From contig FR879686.1 in assembly GCA_000435055.1 (NCBI GenBank), forward strand, positions 1 to 33,106: a stretch of 33,106 nucleotides of DNA. Direction: 5' to 3'. Source of the DNA: Clostridium sp. CAG:138 (GTDB lineage: Bacteria > Bacillota > Clostridia > Christensenellales > CAG-138). Of the stretch, positions 1-7,838 are shown piece after piece. A program made the translations under genes and the position numbers. Position 1 is the first letter of the stretch, and every line of letters starts with the position of its first letter. The notes beneath the pieces were generated by a model. It worked only from the letters and a program-made list of their open reading frames with translations, made no database searches and was not told where the DNA came from.

Positions 1-85
1 GTGGAGAGTGAAGAGTTGAGTTAAAAACGTTCCTGACACAAACAAATATATCGCCGTTTTTTCAATAAAATGGGGATGATCGCCC

Positions 86-114
86 TTGACATATCTACCG
101 CTTGTGGTTATAAT
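86..114 (+). promoter_or_regulatory. Consensus sigma-70 promoter before the repeat array
   Basis: TTGACA (86-91) and TATAAT (109-114) are both exact consensus and are separated by exactly 17 bp. The predicted transcription start is near 121, only 18 nt before the first CRISPR-like repeat at 139. No open reading frame starts directly downstream, so the likely product is a non-coding transcript across the repeats. The hexamers and spacing are seen directly; activity is inferred. Confidence 0.75.
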
Positions 115-138
115 TTTCGAAAAGAGCATTATCTTGTT

Positions 139-298
139 CTATTGAACCCCTTATAGGGGGATTGATACCAATCGCCGATGAAGCCTTCATCGTGCATGTC
201 TAGCACGACTATTGAACCCTTATAGGGGGATTGAGACCTTCAACTCCTGCAATCCTGCTTCACGCAGACTATTGAACCCCTTATTGGGGGATTGACAT
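139..298 (+). CRISPR. Short CRISPR-like array: three ~30 bp repeats, two spacers
   Basis: Three near-identical units lie at 139-168, 209-237 and 269-298. Each begins CTATTGAACCC, has a central C4-TTATA-G4 hairpin, and the first two end ATTGATAC and ATTGAGAC. These ends resemble the 8-nt ATTGAAAC handle of many type I-B/III repeats. Unit 2 lacks one C. Unit 3 has a decayed 3' end (ATTGACAT), as expected for the leader-distal repeat. Spacers are about 40 and 31 nt. A consensus promoter lies just upstream in leader position. No cas gene is in the window; cas genes could lie before position 1. Spacer 1 contains two inverted repeats, which is unusual for captured DNA, so a family of structured RNA hairpins is the main alternative. 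Confidence 0.5.
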
Positions 299-310
299 AT
301 CCCTGCGGGA

Positions 311-389
311 ATGAGCAATTAGCAATGAGTAATTAAAGTTATGCCTGCTTCCCCTGTTCGGCTGGGAAAGATAATTGCTAATTGCTCAT
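311..389. repeat. Nested inverted repeat (16-bp arms)
   Basis: ATGAGCAATTAGCAAT (311-326) is the exact reverse complement of 374-389. Between the arms a second small stem, TTCCC/GGGAA, surrounds a 10-nt loop. The right arm continues as a simple ATTGCT/CATTG tandem up to about 404. A similar low-complexity AATTAG stretch occurs at about 7660-7697. It resembles a small non-coding palindromic element (MITE- or REP-like) just ahead of the promoter at 417. Mobility is not shown by the sequence. Confidence 0.6.
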
Positions 390-416
390 TGCTGATTGCT
401 CATTGTTTAAACGCTC

Positions 417-445
417 TTGCTGCACACAAAAACCTTTGGTATAAT
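417..445 (+). promoter_or_regulatory. Promoter of the transglutaminase-like lipoprotein gene
   Basis: TTGCTG (417-422), a 17-bp spacer and an exact TATAAT (440-445) place the transcription start near 452, giving a leader of about 60 nt before the ATG at 513. This also argues against translation starting at the in-frame TTG at 417, which lies inside the -35 element. Confidence 0.6.
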
Positions 446-512
446 ACCCTTACCCGGTTATCCGGTTGAACCGGGCAAACCGACATCGGACATTGGAGGG
501 AAAAAAACCGCA

Positions 513-1640
513 ATGGAACACAAAAATAAGAAGATTTACCGTATTCGCGGCACTGCGCTGCTTTCGGCTGTTTTGGCGGTGCTTTTCATAATCACGGGCT
601 GCACGGGCGGCAAGCCCGGAACGGTGACGGCTGCGCCGACCGGCACACCGAATTCCGCCGAAATGCCGACGGCAACTCCCGATCCGCGTCCGCATTTTGC
701 GGAAGTCAAGCTGCCGTTTGAGCCGACACTGAATTATTTTGCCGCGCCCGAAGCTGTGCTTGAGGTTTTGACGGAGAATGAACTTCAGGGTTATCCTGCG
801 GTCGTTGCGGCATACATGAACTATGAAACGGGCGTCGATCTGCCCGGGTCAAAAGACGATTATCCCAATCTGCTCCGCCTTATCGACATGTATTTTCCTG
901 TTTTCTTTGCCGATATTTATGATACAACGGTTCGATTTTCCGAAGGTGAAAACGGGTGCAGGCTTGAATGGAGTTACTTTTCCTCCTCCCGCGAGGAACA
1001 CAACACCCTGTTTCATCGGTTTGAAAACAGGGTTGCCGAACTGCTGAAACCTTCCGAAGGCGCAAAAAGCCGAATCATGCAGGCTGTTGCGGTGTATCAA
1101 AAGCTGACCACCGAAACGGAATATGATTTCAACGAAGAAACCGTCGGCGGCGAATCGGTGCCCGTCATGCGGCATTGCTACGATGCCGTCACGGAAGGCC
1201 TCGGCGTTTGCTGGTGTTTCGGACGCTCATACTGTTTCCTGCTTTGTCAGCTTGGGTTTGAGGCATTGACTGTGCACGGCATTGCGAAGGATCTCGGGCT
1301 GCACGAATGGACTTTGTTCAAATATAATGATGAATGGTATTATGCCGACCCGACATGGGACATAGGCGGCTCATCCCTGCTGTATTACGGTTTTACCGCC
1401 GACAGACGCGAACTGAACGGTTATATGAAAAATGCGGTTTACTATATGGAGGGCGAAAATCACCTTGCGGCGGATAAATTCGATGTTTCCGCGCTTACCT
1501 TCTCCGCTTTTTTCACGGGCGTTTGCTACGGAGATTCCTATGAACTCGATTACGAGGGCAACGCTGTTGTTTTCCACGTTGATAACGGCACCGAGGGTGA
1601 GGAACTCATCCGCTTCGAGCTGCCTGCGGACAAGGATTAA
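513..1640 (+). CDS. Transglutaminase-like lipoprotein
   Basis: Product of 375 aa. The ATG at 513 follows GGAGGG at 495-500 and opens a lipoprotein signal: basic residues, a hydrophobic helix and the lipobox ITGC with Cys30. A Pro/Thr-rich linker follows. The C-terminal half carries a transglutaminase-like (papain-fold) triad: Cys233 in GVCWCFG, His264 in LHEWTLF and Asp279 in WYYADPTWD. Bacterial members of this superfamily act as cysteine proteases, peptidases or cross-linking enzymes; the substrate cannot be read here. The protein should sit on the outer face of the membrane. The S4-domain gene follows after 5 bp, so the two are probably co-transcribed although their roles look unrelated. 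A proteolytic or wall-related role is inference. Confidence 0.82.
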   Translation: MEHKNKKIYRIRGTALLSAVLAVLFIITGCTGGKPGTVTAAPTGTPNSAEMPTATPDPRPHFAEVKLPFEPTLNYFAAPEAVLEVLTENELQGYPAVVAAYMNYETGVDLPGSKDDYPNLLRLIDMYFPVFFADIYDTTVRFSEGENGCRLEWSYFSSSREEHNTLFHRFENRVAELLKPSEGAKSRIMQAVAVYQKLTTETEYDFNEETVGGESVPVMRHCYDAVTEGLGVCWCFGRSYCFLLCQLGFEALTVHGIAKDLGLHEWTLFKYNDEWYYADPTWDIGGSSLLYYGFTADRRELNGYMKNAVYYMEGENHLAADKFDVSALTFSAFFTGVCYGDSYELDYEGNAVVFHVDNGTEGEELIRFELPADKD

Positions 1641-1645
1641 AAAGC

Positions 1646-2449
1646 ATGAAGCAGACGGACGAAGCTGTTTTTAAGAAAAAGCTGCTCGAACTCGCTTCCC
1701 GCGCAAACGGCAGCGGACGCTGTACGTTCACGCCCTTTTTGGGGCTTGCGGAACAGAACATTCTGCGTTGCGCCGAAAAAGAGCTTTCAGGCGTTATTCG
1801 TACCGAATTCGGCGGCGCGGACGGCTGCGAACGCATAATGGTTCGTTTCGGCGACCCGGAGGACTGCGGCTACGCGTGTCCGTTTCCGATTCGCTGCATA
1901 CGCGCCACACCTCGTTCAAAAAAATTTGCCGAGCAGCTCACGCACCGCGATATTCTCGGTTCGCTTATGGCTTTGGGAATCGACAGGAACCGAACGGGCG
2001 ACATTGCCGTTCGCGAAAACGAGATTTATATTTTCTGCACGGAGCAAATCGCGCCCTATATTGCCGAAAATTTCGTTTCCGCACGGCGAACGGATCTCAG
2101 CTGCGATATTCTGCCCCTGCCGGACACTATGGAAGAGAACGGTTCGCCCGCGCCGCTGCTGCCGCCGGGATTGCTTTTCACCCTTCGCACCGTGCAATGC
2201 AATGTTGCAAGCGAAAGGCTTGACGCCGTTGCAGCGCAGGTTTTCCGCCTGTCGCGCGGGGGTGAGCTTCCGGAGCTGCTGCGAAGCGGAAAAGTGTTTA
2301 TAAACGGAAGAACGGTTTCCGATGCAGGCCATGTGCTGAAATCCGGAGACATTGTTTCCGTCAGAGGGTGCGGAAGGTTCGTTTACCGCGGCATTGAACG
2401 CGAAACAAAAAAATCCCGTTTTTTTGTTAAAACGGAGATTTACAGCTGA
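1646..2449 (+). CDS. ylmH: YlmH-type S4-domain RNA-binding protein
   Basis: Product of 267 aa, the usual size for YlmH. The N-terminal two thirds match the YlmH ferredoxin-like region in general pattern. Residues ~185-250 form an S4 RNA-binding domain, with ERLDAVAAQVFRLSR followed by LLRSGKVFINGR and LKSGDIVSVRG. YlmH proteins bind ribosomal RNA; in Bacillus subtilis YlmH has been linked to rescue of stalled large ribosomal subunits, and the gene usually sits near division genes (ylmE-G, divIVA). That context is absent here. The gene starts 5 bp after the lipoprotein stop with no strong ribosome binding site, which suggests translational coupling. Confidence 0.85.
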   Translation: MKQTDEAVFKKKLLELASRANGSGRCTFTPFLGLAEQNILRCAEKELSGVIRTEFGGADGCERIMVRFGDPEDCGYACPFPIRCIRATPRSKKFAEQLTHRDILGSLMALGIDRNRTGDIAVRENEIYIFCTEQIAPYIAENFVSARRTDLSCDILPLPDTMEENGSPAPLLPPGLLFTLRTVQCNVASERLDAVAAQVFRLSRGGELPELLRSGKVFINGRTVSDAGHVLKSGDIVSVRGCGRFVYRGIERETKKSRFFVKTEIYS

Positions 2450-2519
2450 CAGCGCCGTGCTGCGGTTGTGTATATCCATGCCGAAAATTTGTATAATCCC
2501 TGCCGGATGTGCCGAATGC

Positions 2520-2548
2520 TTGCATAGCGGCGGGGTTTATGTTATAAT
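2520..2548 (+). promoter_or_regulatory. Probable promoter of the pgs (PGA capsule) operon
   Basis: TTGCAT (2520-2525), 17 bp and an exact TATAAT (2543-2548) predict a start near 2555 and a long leader of about 270 nt before pgsB at 2828. A second TATAAT lies at 2554-2559 and another at 2492-2497, without a good -35. The rest of 2450-2827 has no convincing gene. The pgsB frame stays open back to 2567, but the upstream residues look like untranslated DNA. Confidence 0.55.
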
Positions 2549-2827
2549 TCCGCTATAATTCGGGAAATGTGTCCGAAATGCGGGCATGTTTGTCAAAAAA
2601 AGCGAACGTATCAACGGAGCCTGCCCGCTGCGGGAAAAATCGCTGCACTCAGTTTGTGGGCTGTAAAACGATATTTCTGCCTTTGGAACAGGCTGCCGTT
2701 CGATTTCGCAGGAGGGTGTTTTGCGCACGGGCTGCGTTTGAAATTCTGTTTTCCGACGGAAGCTTTCCGAACAGTTCGTGTGCAGGAATGTCCGCCGATG
2801 CATAATTCGGCGGAAGTTTTAGTTAAA

Positions 2828-4066
2828 ATGGAAAATTTATTACCTTTATGTGTTTGTGCGCTGAGCCTCGCATTGCTCGCTGTTTTGGGTTGTGCCGAAA
2901 AGCGCAGGAACGAAGCAAACCGAAAGAAGCTCCGTGTTGCCGTAAACGTTAACGGCATTCGCGGCAAATCAACAGCAACAAGGCTTATCACCGCGATCCT
3001 TGCCGAAGCGGGTTATCGCGTTGTCGGCAAAACCACCGGCACCGCCGCAAGAATGATATTCTGGGATGCGGAAGATGAGCAGGAGGTTGTTCGTCGTCCC
3101 CACGGAATATCCATTTCAGAACAAATACAGGTCATCAACAGTGCTGTCAAACGCGGTGCCGATGCCCTTGTTTGCGAATGCATGGCTGTTCGCCCCGATT
3201 ATCAGCGCGTATATCAGCATCAGATAATCAACGCCGGGCTGACGGTCATCACGAACGTGCTTGAGGATCACCTGGATGAAATGGGCCCCACAACCGACCA
3301 GATCGCGTGGGCGTTTGCAGATACTATTCCTTACAACGGCGCAGTCGTAATCCCCGACTGCGAGTATACCGAATATTTCAAGAGCGTTGCCGAAGAACGC
3401 GGCACACGCGTTTTTGTTGCAGACGATTCACTTATTTCAGAAGAGTATCTTAAACAGTTTGATTACAGGTTATTTCCGCACAACTGCTCGGTTGCGCTTG
3501 CCGCCGCCGATGCTCTCGGCATTGATCGCGAAACTGCTCTTTCCGCAATGCTGAAAGCCCATGCGGATCCCGGTGCGCTGCGGTTCTACGATATCAGCCT
3601 GCCGAAAGGTGATTGCTGCATTGTGAACGCTTTTGCGGCAAACGAGCCTTCCTCCTCGCTGGACATCTGGAACATCGTTTGCAGCGAACGTCCGGAACAA
3701 TCCGCAAATCCCATCATACTTATGAACTGCCGACCGGACAGAGTTGACAGAACAAAGCAGTTTGTTCGCGATTTTTTCCCGAAGATTCCGAATGCTGTCA
3801 TCATTGCCGCCGGCGAAAGCACGGGCAATATCACAAAGGCCGAAGCTCACGGACGCTTTCCGAATGCCGACAGGTACATCAATCTCGAAAAGCAATCCCC
3901 GGAAAAGGTGCTTGAAACGCTCAAGCCCCTGCTCCCGGGAAGAATCGTGATGTGTGTCGGAAACATCCACGGCTCCGGTGAACCGATTCTGCATGCTTTG
4001 CTCGAATACGGAAGACTTCCGCTTCCCGAGCCGATTTTCCGCGATCGCAGAAAGAGCCGGCATTGA
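2828..4066 (+). CDS. pgsB: PgsB/CapB poly-gamma-glutamate synthase, ATP-dependent ligase subunit
   Basis: Product of 412 aa (Bacillus PgsB is about 393). It ligates glutamate through gamma-amide bonds using ATP, in a membrane complex with PgsC and PgsA. An N-terminal hydrophobic anchor (MENLLPLCVCALSLALL) is followed by the Mur-ligase-like phosphate loop VNVNGIRGKSTATRLI, then GKTTGTAARM and VITNVLEDHLDEMGPT, all typical of PgsB. The start at 2828 was chosen because it opens the membrane anchor, with GGAAG about 12 bases upstream; in-frame ATGs at 2798 and 2567 are alternatives. pgsC follows after 79 bp. The family assignment is firm; capsule versus released polymer cannot be told from this gene. 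Confidence 0.93.
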   Translation: MENLLPLCVCALSLALLAVLGCAEKRRNEANRKKLRVAVNVNGIRGKSTATRLITAILAEAGYRVVGKTTGTAARMIFWDAEDEQEVVRRPHGISISEQIQVINSAVKRGADALVCECMAVRPDYQRVYQHQIINAGLTVITNVLEDHLDEMGPTTDQIAWAFADTIPYNGAVVIPDCEYTEYFKSVAEERGTRVFVADDSLISEEYLKQFDYRLFPHNCSVALAAADALGIDRETALSAMLKAHADPGALRFYDISLPKGDCCIVNAFAANEPSSSLDIWNIVCSERPEQSANPIILMNCRPDRVDRTKQFVRDFFPKIPNAVIIAAGESTGNITKAEAHGRFPNADRYINLEKQSPEKVLETLKPLLPGRIVMCVGNIHGSGEPILHALLEYGRLPLPEPIFRDRRKSRH

Positions 4067-4145
4067 TTCCGCTTTTGGGCATTTCCCCCGAAAAGCAGAG
4101 AAAAAAAGTATAGCCCGAATGCGGCAAAAAACTTAAGAGGTTAAA

Positions 4146-4604
4146 ATGACTGTAACAAATTTCTATCTGGCAATAATCATAGGAACCCTTATCAGCCTTT
4201 TGGTTGACGAACTGTTCGGAATTCAGTGCGGCGGACTTATCGTGCCCGGCTATCTTGCAATGGTAATCGACGATATTCCCTGCATCCTGCTCGTTTTTGC
4301 AATCAGCTTCATCGTTTACGTCATCGTGAATTATGTTCTTCCGAAATTCATGATTCTGTTCGGCAAGCGCAAATTTGCAGTGACGCTGCTTCTCGGAATT
4401 TTTCTGAAGCTTGTTGTTGAGCTGCTCTTCCCCGTTTTCCCGTTTGCAACGGTTGCATTCCGCGGCGTCGGCGCAATCACCCCGAGCTTGCTTGCAAACA
4501 CATATTCAAGGCAGAGCATTCTTTACACGATCCCCGCAACGCTTGCAGCAACACTCGTAACTTACGGACTTGTGACGCTGCTCAGCACCGTTCTTGCCGG
4601 CTGA
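4146..4604 (+). CDS. pgsC: PgsC/CapC poly-gamma-glutamate synthase membrane subunit
   Basis: Product of 152 aa, matching the ~150 aa of PgsC. It is almost wholly hydrophobic with about four to five membrane helices. The family motifs GTLISLLVDELFGIQCGGLIVPGYLA near the N-terminus and FRGVGAITPSLLANTYSRQ near residue 110-130 are clear. AAGAGG lies 6 bases before the ATG. With PgsB it forms the catalytic and export core for poly-gamma-glutamate. It sits between pgsB and pgsA in the usual order, and its stop lies 49 bp before the chosen pgsA start. Confidence 0.93.
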   Translation: MTVTNFYLAIIIGTLISLLVDELFGIQCGGLIVPGYLAMVIDDIPCILLVFAISFIVYVIVNYVLPKFMILFGKRKFAVTLLLGIFLKLVVELLFPVFPFATVAFRGVGAITPSLLANTYSRQSILYTIPATLAATLVTYGLVTLLSTVLAG

Positions 4605-4653
4605 TTTCGGCACGGCATTGAAATCGCAGAAATATTTCAAGGTTTTAACGGCA

Positions 4654-5847
4654 ATGACTGAAAAAAACAAAACTCAGGAAATCATTACGGAAGCCTCCTC
4701 ACAGGGGCTTACGGTTAAACAGCGGGTTCAGATCGGCAACCGCCGCAGTGTCAAGCGGCGCAGGAACTTTGTTCTGCCGCTGGTCTGTTTCGCGGTGCTT
4801 TTCGCGCTGATGTTCTGCATCGGCAGCATCGAATCAAACTCCGCCGCTTCGGCAAAATCCCCCGAAGGCACGCCTAACAGCGGGCTTCAGCTCACCTTCC
4901 TCGGAGATATCATGATGGGAAGGTACATCGGGCAAATGTGCGATGACAAGGGCTACGACAGGCTCTTCAGCGGCATTTCCGGCATTTGGAGCAACTCCGA
5001 CCATGTTTTTGCAAACTTTGAAAGCCCTGTCCGCACGGGCGACACAAGCGGCTATCAAAAACGGCTTGACGGTATTCCGCTTATCGCAAGCGAGACCGCC
5101 GTGCTCAGTATGCAGGCGGCGGGCATCGATGTTGTCGGATTTTCAAACAACCACTGTTTCGACTACGGCAAGGCAGGGTACGACAATTCCCGTGCGTTTT
5201 TCGACAGCATCGGTCTGACCCATGCAGGTGCAACTCCGGATGACACGCAGCCCGATGTTCCTCCGTACACAGTCATAACGGCCGAAAACGGCAAAAAGAT
5301 CGGTTTCATCGCCATCACCTCGGTTTACAGCCCCGAAACCGCGCACGGCGGAGTGCTGACAACAAACCATTTCATGTTCTATCGCTATATCACCGCTTCC
5401 GCACAGGCAAACGACCTCACGGTTGTTTATCTGCACAGCGGCAATGAATATACCGCCATACTGGATGACAAGCAGCAGGATGTTGCGCACAGTATCATTG
5501 ATGCGGGCGCCGACATGGTCATTGGCTCTCATCCGCATAATGTTCAGCCTGTCGAACTGTACGGCAACGGCATTATCTTTTACAGCCTCGGCAACTTTAT
5601 CATGGATCAGAGCAACACATTCACCCGCGACGGCATCATTGTTCAATACAACGAATCCGAAGACGGGCGCAGGTATTTTGAAACCATACCCATCCGCATC
5701 GATGACGGCTGCCCGCGTGTAACGACAAAAGGCTTCTATACGCGCCGCATCAACCGTATACTTACCAAGCTGCTCGAATCCGAAAGCTTTACGGAAACCG
5801 CTGACGGGCATATTATTATTGAACTTCCGCCGAAAGTAAACTTCTGA
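4654..5847 (+). CDS. pgsA: PgsA/CapA poly-gamma-glutamate synthesis protein (metallophosphatase-like fold)
   Basis: Product of 397 aa. One N-terminal membrane helix (residues ~36-57, after RRRNF) leaves a large extracellular CapA domain. Family motifs are TFLGDIMMGRYIG, FANFESP, FSNNHCFDYG, GSHPHNVQPVELY and YSLGNFIMDQ, which correspond to the metal-site blocks of the calcineurin-like fold. CapA/PgsA is needed for polymer transport or elongation outside the cell. A TTG at 4594 would overlap pgsC and add 20 residues; the ATG at 4654 is preferred because it begins the usual cytosolic segment. Its own ribosome binding site is weak, suggesting coupling with pgsC. Confidence 0.92.
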   Translation: MTEKNKTQEIITEASSQGLTVKQRVQIGNRRSVKRRRNFVLPLVCFAVLFALMFCIGSIESNSAASAKSPEGTPNSGLQLTFLGDIMMGRYIGQMCDDKGYDRLFSGISGIWSNSDHVFANFESPVRTGDTSGYQKRLDGIPLIASETAVLSMQAAGIDVVGFSNNHCFDYGKAGYDNSRAFFDSIGLTHAGATPDDTQPDVPPYTVITAENGKKIGFIAITSVYSPETAHGGVLTTNHFMFYRYITASAQANDLTVVYLHSGNEYTAILDDKQQDVAHSIIDAGADMVIGSHPHNVQPVELYGNGIIFYSLGNFIMDQSNTFTRDGIIVQYNESEDGRRYFETIPIRIDDGCPRVTTKGFYTRRINRILTKLLESESFTETADGHIIIELPPKVNF

Positions 5848-5889
5848 ACGGATACTTCCGGCACCGATACAAACTGTTAAGGAGAAATT

Positions 5890-7590
5890 ATGAAAGGTAA
5901 AAGCTGTAAAAATAACAGAACACGCGGAAGCAGACCTGCTGCAAGGATACTTGCTGCCGCATTGGCATTAATCTTTATCGTTCAGTTCGTCGGCTGCAAT
6001 TCCTGCAGCAAACCGGGCAGCGATGATATCGACCTGCCCAACGTTTCCCTTGAACCTGTTCCTGCAACGAAGGGGCCGGGCACATCCTCTTCACCCTCTG
6101 TTGTCAACCGAAACGGTTATTCCGTCAGCACCTCAAACATCTATGCAACCATGGTCGCGGCTCAGGTGCTTGATGCGGGCGGAAACGCTGTTGACGCTGC
6201 TGTTGCGGCTGCATACACGCTCGCCGTTGTTGAGTCCTACGGCTCGGGCATCGGCGGAGGCGGCGGAATGCTCATTTACGACCCCAAAACCGATAAATAT
6301 CAGTTTTTGAATTATCTTCCCGAAGCTGCCCAATCCGGTGCAAATTACCGTGATATTGCTGTTCCGGGCTTTGTTTCCGGCATGGAAACGGCAAACGAAC
6401 TTTACGGTTCGTTCAGCATGGCGTCGCTTATGAACTACGCAATTTACTATGCGGAGAACGGATTCACCGTTGACGATGCGCTCATGTTCCGAATTAAAAA
6501 CGCAAGAGCGACTTTTTCCGATCCCAACACGCCTTTTGCGGCGGTGCAAAACGCAGGCGACACCGTCGCCCTTCCCGAGCTTGCGCAGGTTCTTCGCCGC
6601 ATATCCACCGAGGGCAGCTCCGCATTCTACACCGGCAGCGTTGCCCAAAGTGTTGCGAATGCAGCCGGAATGACGCTTGAGGACCTTTCGGCATATGAAA
6701 CCCTGCTCACCGATCCGCTCATCGGCGAATTCAACGGATATGACGTCATCTCCGCTCCTGCTCCCTTCGGCGGCATGACGCTGATTCAAATGCTTAAAAT
6801 GGGCGAGATTCTTGAAATTCCCGACCCCGACACCGATCCTTCCGGCTACCTCAAAAAGCTTACCCAGCTTACGCTCATCTGCGACAAAGAAAGGATCTCA
6901 AAAGTTACCGACACGCGCTTCAAGCGCAAAACTTTTGATTACCAAAAGGCAATCTCGGACGAATACATCTATAACATGCTTAACATGGATTATACCGATC
7001 ACGAACGCGATACGGACGGGCAGGACACAACGCATATCTCCGTTATCGACAAAAACGGCATGACCGTTGCCTGCACGAACACGCTGACCCAGTTTTTCGG
7101 CTCAAGGCTCTATGTGAACGGATTTTTCCTCAACAATGCAAACCGCAATTTCAGCGGCGGCGTAAATAAATACGCACCCGGAAAGCGCACGCGCACATAC
7201 ATGTCTCCGACCATTCTCCGCAAGGGGAGTGTTGCCGAGAATAATGAGGAAATCATTGCTATCGGCAGTCCCGGCGGCAGCATGATTCCTGCCGTTCTTG
7301 TCCCTGTGCTTTTTGATATGACGATGTTCGGCGAATCCATGCAGGCGGCTGTAGATAAGCTCCGTGTTGTTGTTAAAAGCGCGAACTCCCTGCTTGTTGA
7401 AGTCGGTGAGGCGGAAGCTCCGCCCATGGTCGATCCGACAGGACAGGGTTACTACATCACCCGAATGGATCTCAATGCCTATTTCGGCAGTGTCAATGTT
7501 GCCTGCTACAGCTCCGCGAACGGCGGGTTCAGTGCAGGGGCTGATTCAAGACGAAACGGCAAAGGGTCGGCTCGCAATGATCTAAACTGA
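5890..7590 (+). CDS. Gamma-glutamyltranspeptidase lipoprotein, CapD-like
   Basis: Product of 566 aa. AAGGAG lies just upstream of the ATG at 5890. A signal peptide with lipobox FVGC tethers it to the membrane surface. The fold is Ntn-hydrolase gamma-glutamyltranspeptidase: GGNAVDAAVAAAYTLAVVE and GSGIGGGGGML in the large subunit, the maturation site and nucleophile Thr380 in DTTHISV, and the GSPGG loop late in the small subunit. In Bacillus anthracis the homologue CapD, encoded with capBCA, cleaves PGA and attaches it to peptidoglycan. The position directly after pgsBCA supports a PGA-processing role; anchoring versus degradation is inference. The last ~12 residues are encoded by a sequence repeated downstream (7626-7659), so the C-terminus may be recently altered. 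No CapE/PgsE-like small gene was found in the operon. Confidence 0.9.
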   Translation: MKGKSCKNNRTRGSRPAARILAAALALIFIVQFVGCNSCSKPGSDDIDLPNVSLEPVPATKGPGTSSSPSVVNRNGYSVSTSNIYATMVAAQVLDAGGNAVDAAVAAAYTLAVVESYGSGIGGGGGMLIYDPKTDKYQFLNYLPEAAQSGANYRDIAVPGFVSGMETANELYGSFSMASLMNYAIYYAENGFTVDDALMFRIKNARATFSDPNTPFAAVQNAGDTVALPELAQVLRRISTEGSSAFYTGSVAQSVANAAGMTLEDLSAYETLLTDPLIGEFNGYDVISAPAPFGGMTLIQMLKMGEILEIPDPDTDPSGYLKKLTQLTLICDKERISKVTDTRFKRKTFDYQKAISDEYIYNMLNMDYTDHERDTDGQDTTHISVIDKNGMTVACTNTLTQFFGSRLYVNGFFLNNANRNFSGGVNKYAPGKRTRTYMSPTILRKGSVAENNEEIIAIGSPGGSMIPAVLVPVLFDMTMFGESMQAAVDKLRVVVKSANSLLVEVGEAEAPPMVDPTGQGYYITRMDLNAYFGSVNVACYSSANGGFSAGADSRRNGKGSARNDLN

Positions 7591-7659
7591 CGAACCCTTT
7601 CAATTTCTCTGCCCTTTCGTCTTCGCGAAACGGCAAAGGGTCGGCTCGCAACGATCTTA
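7551..7659 (+). repeat. Direct repeat spanning the end of the transpeptidase gene
   Basis: CGAAACGGCAAAGGGTCGGC and the following CTCGCAAYGATCTWA occur at about 7551-7584 (coding the C-terminal RRNGKGSARNDL) and again at about 7626-7659 (non-coding), with two mismatches in 34 bp. The intervening 41 bp contain inverted pieces (CCCTTTCG, GAACCCTTTC). The unit may be an inserted repeat that supplied a new stop codon. An AT-rich AATTAG simple repeat follows up to about 7697. Confidence 0.75.
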
Positions 7660-7705
7660 ATTAATTAGGAATTAGTAGTTAGAAATTAGAAATTATGGAA
7701 ATTTA

Positions 7706-7742
7706 ACACCGACTCGCAAAAAATTGCGGGTCGGTGTTTTTT
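7706..7742 (+). terminator. Rho-independent terminator of the pgs operon
   Basis: CACCGACTCGCAA pairs with TTGCGGGTCGGTG around a short A-rich loop (one G-T pair) and is followed by six T. It lies about 115 bp after the transpeptidase stop and ends the pgsBCA-transpeptidase unit. The T-tract is poor on the minus strand, so it reads mainly as a plus-strand terminator. Confidence 0.9.
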
Positions 7743-7753
7743 AATCAAATCAG

Positions 7754-7806
7754 CTGCATTCATTTAATTAACTGCATTCACTTAATTAACTGCATTCACT
7801 TAAACT
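7754..7806. repeat. 18-bp tandem repeat, 2.9 copies
   Basis: The unit CTGCATTCACTTAATTAA occurs at 7754-7771 (one mismatch), 7772-7789 and partly at 7790-7805. It is AT-rich and lies between the pgs terminator and the 3' end of the minus-strand hydrolase gene. No protein reading is convincing. Confidence 0.8.
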
Positions 7807-7838
7807 TCTATTCGAACCGTGCTCGGTCCTGTGCGGAT

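Noticed and set aside
417..512. Upstream extension of the transglutaminase-like lipoprotein
   Set aside because: The TTG at 417 lies in a -35 element; the extension would precede the lipoprotein signal, and the ATG at 513 has a good ribosome binding site.
2567..2827. N-terminal extension of PgsB beginning MCPKCGHVC
   Set aside because: It does not match the usual PgsB start and has no ribosome binding site; kept only as an open question in the findings.
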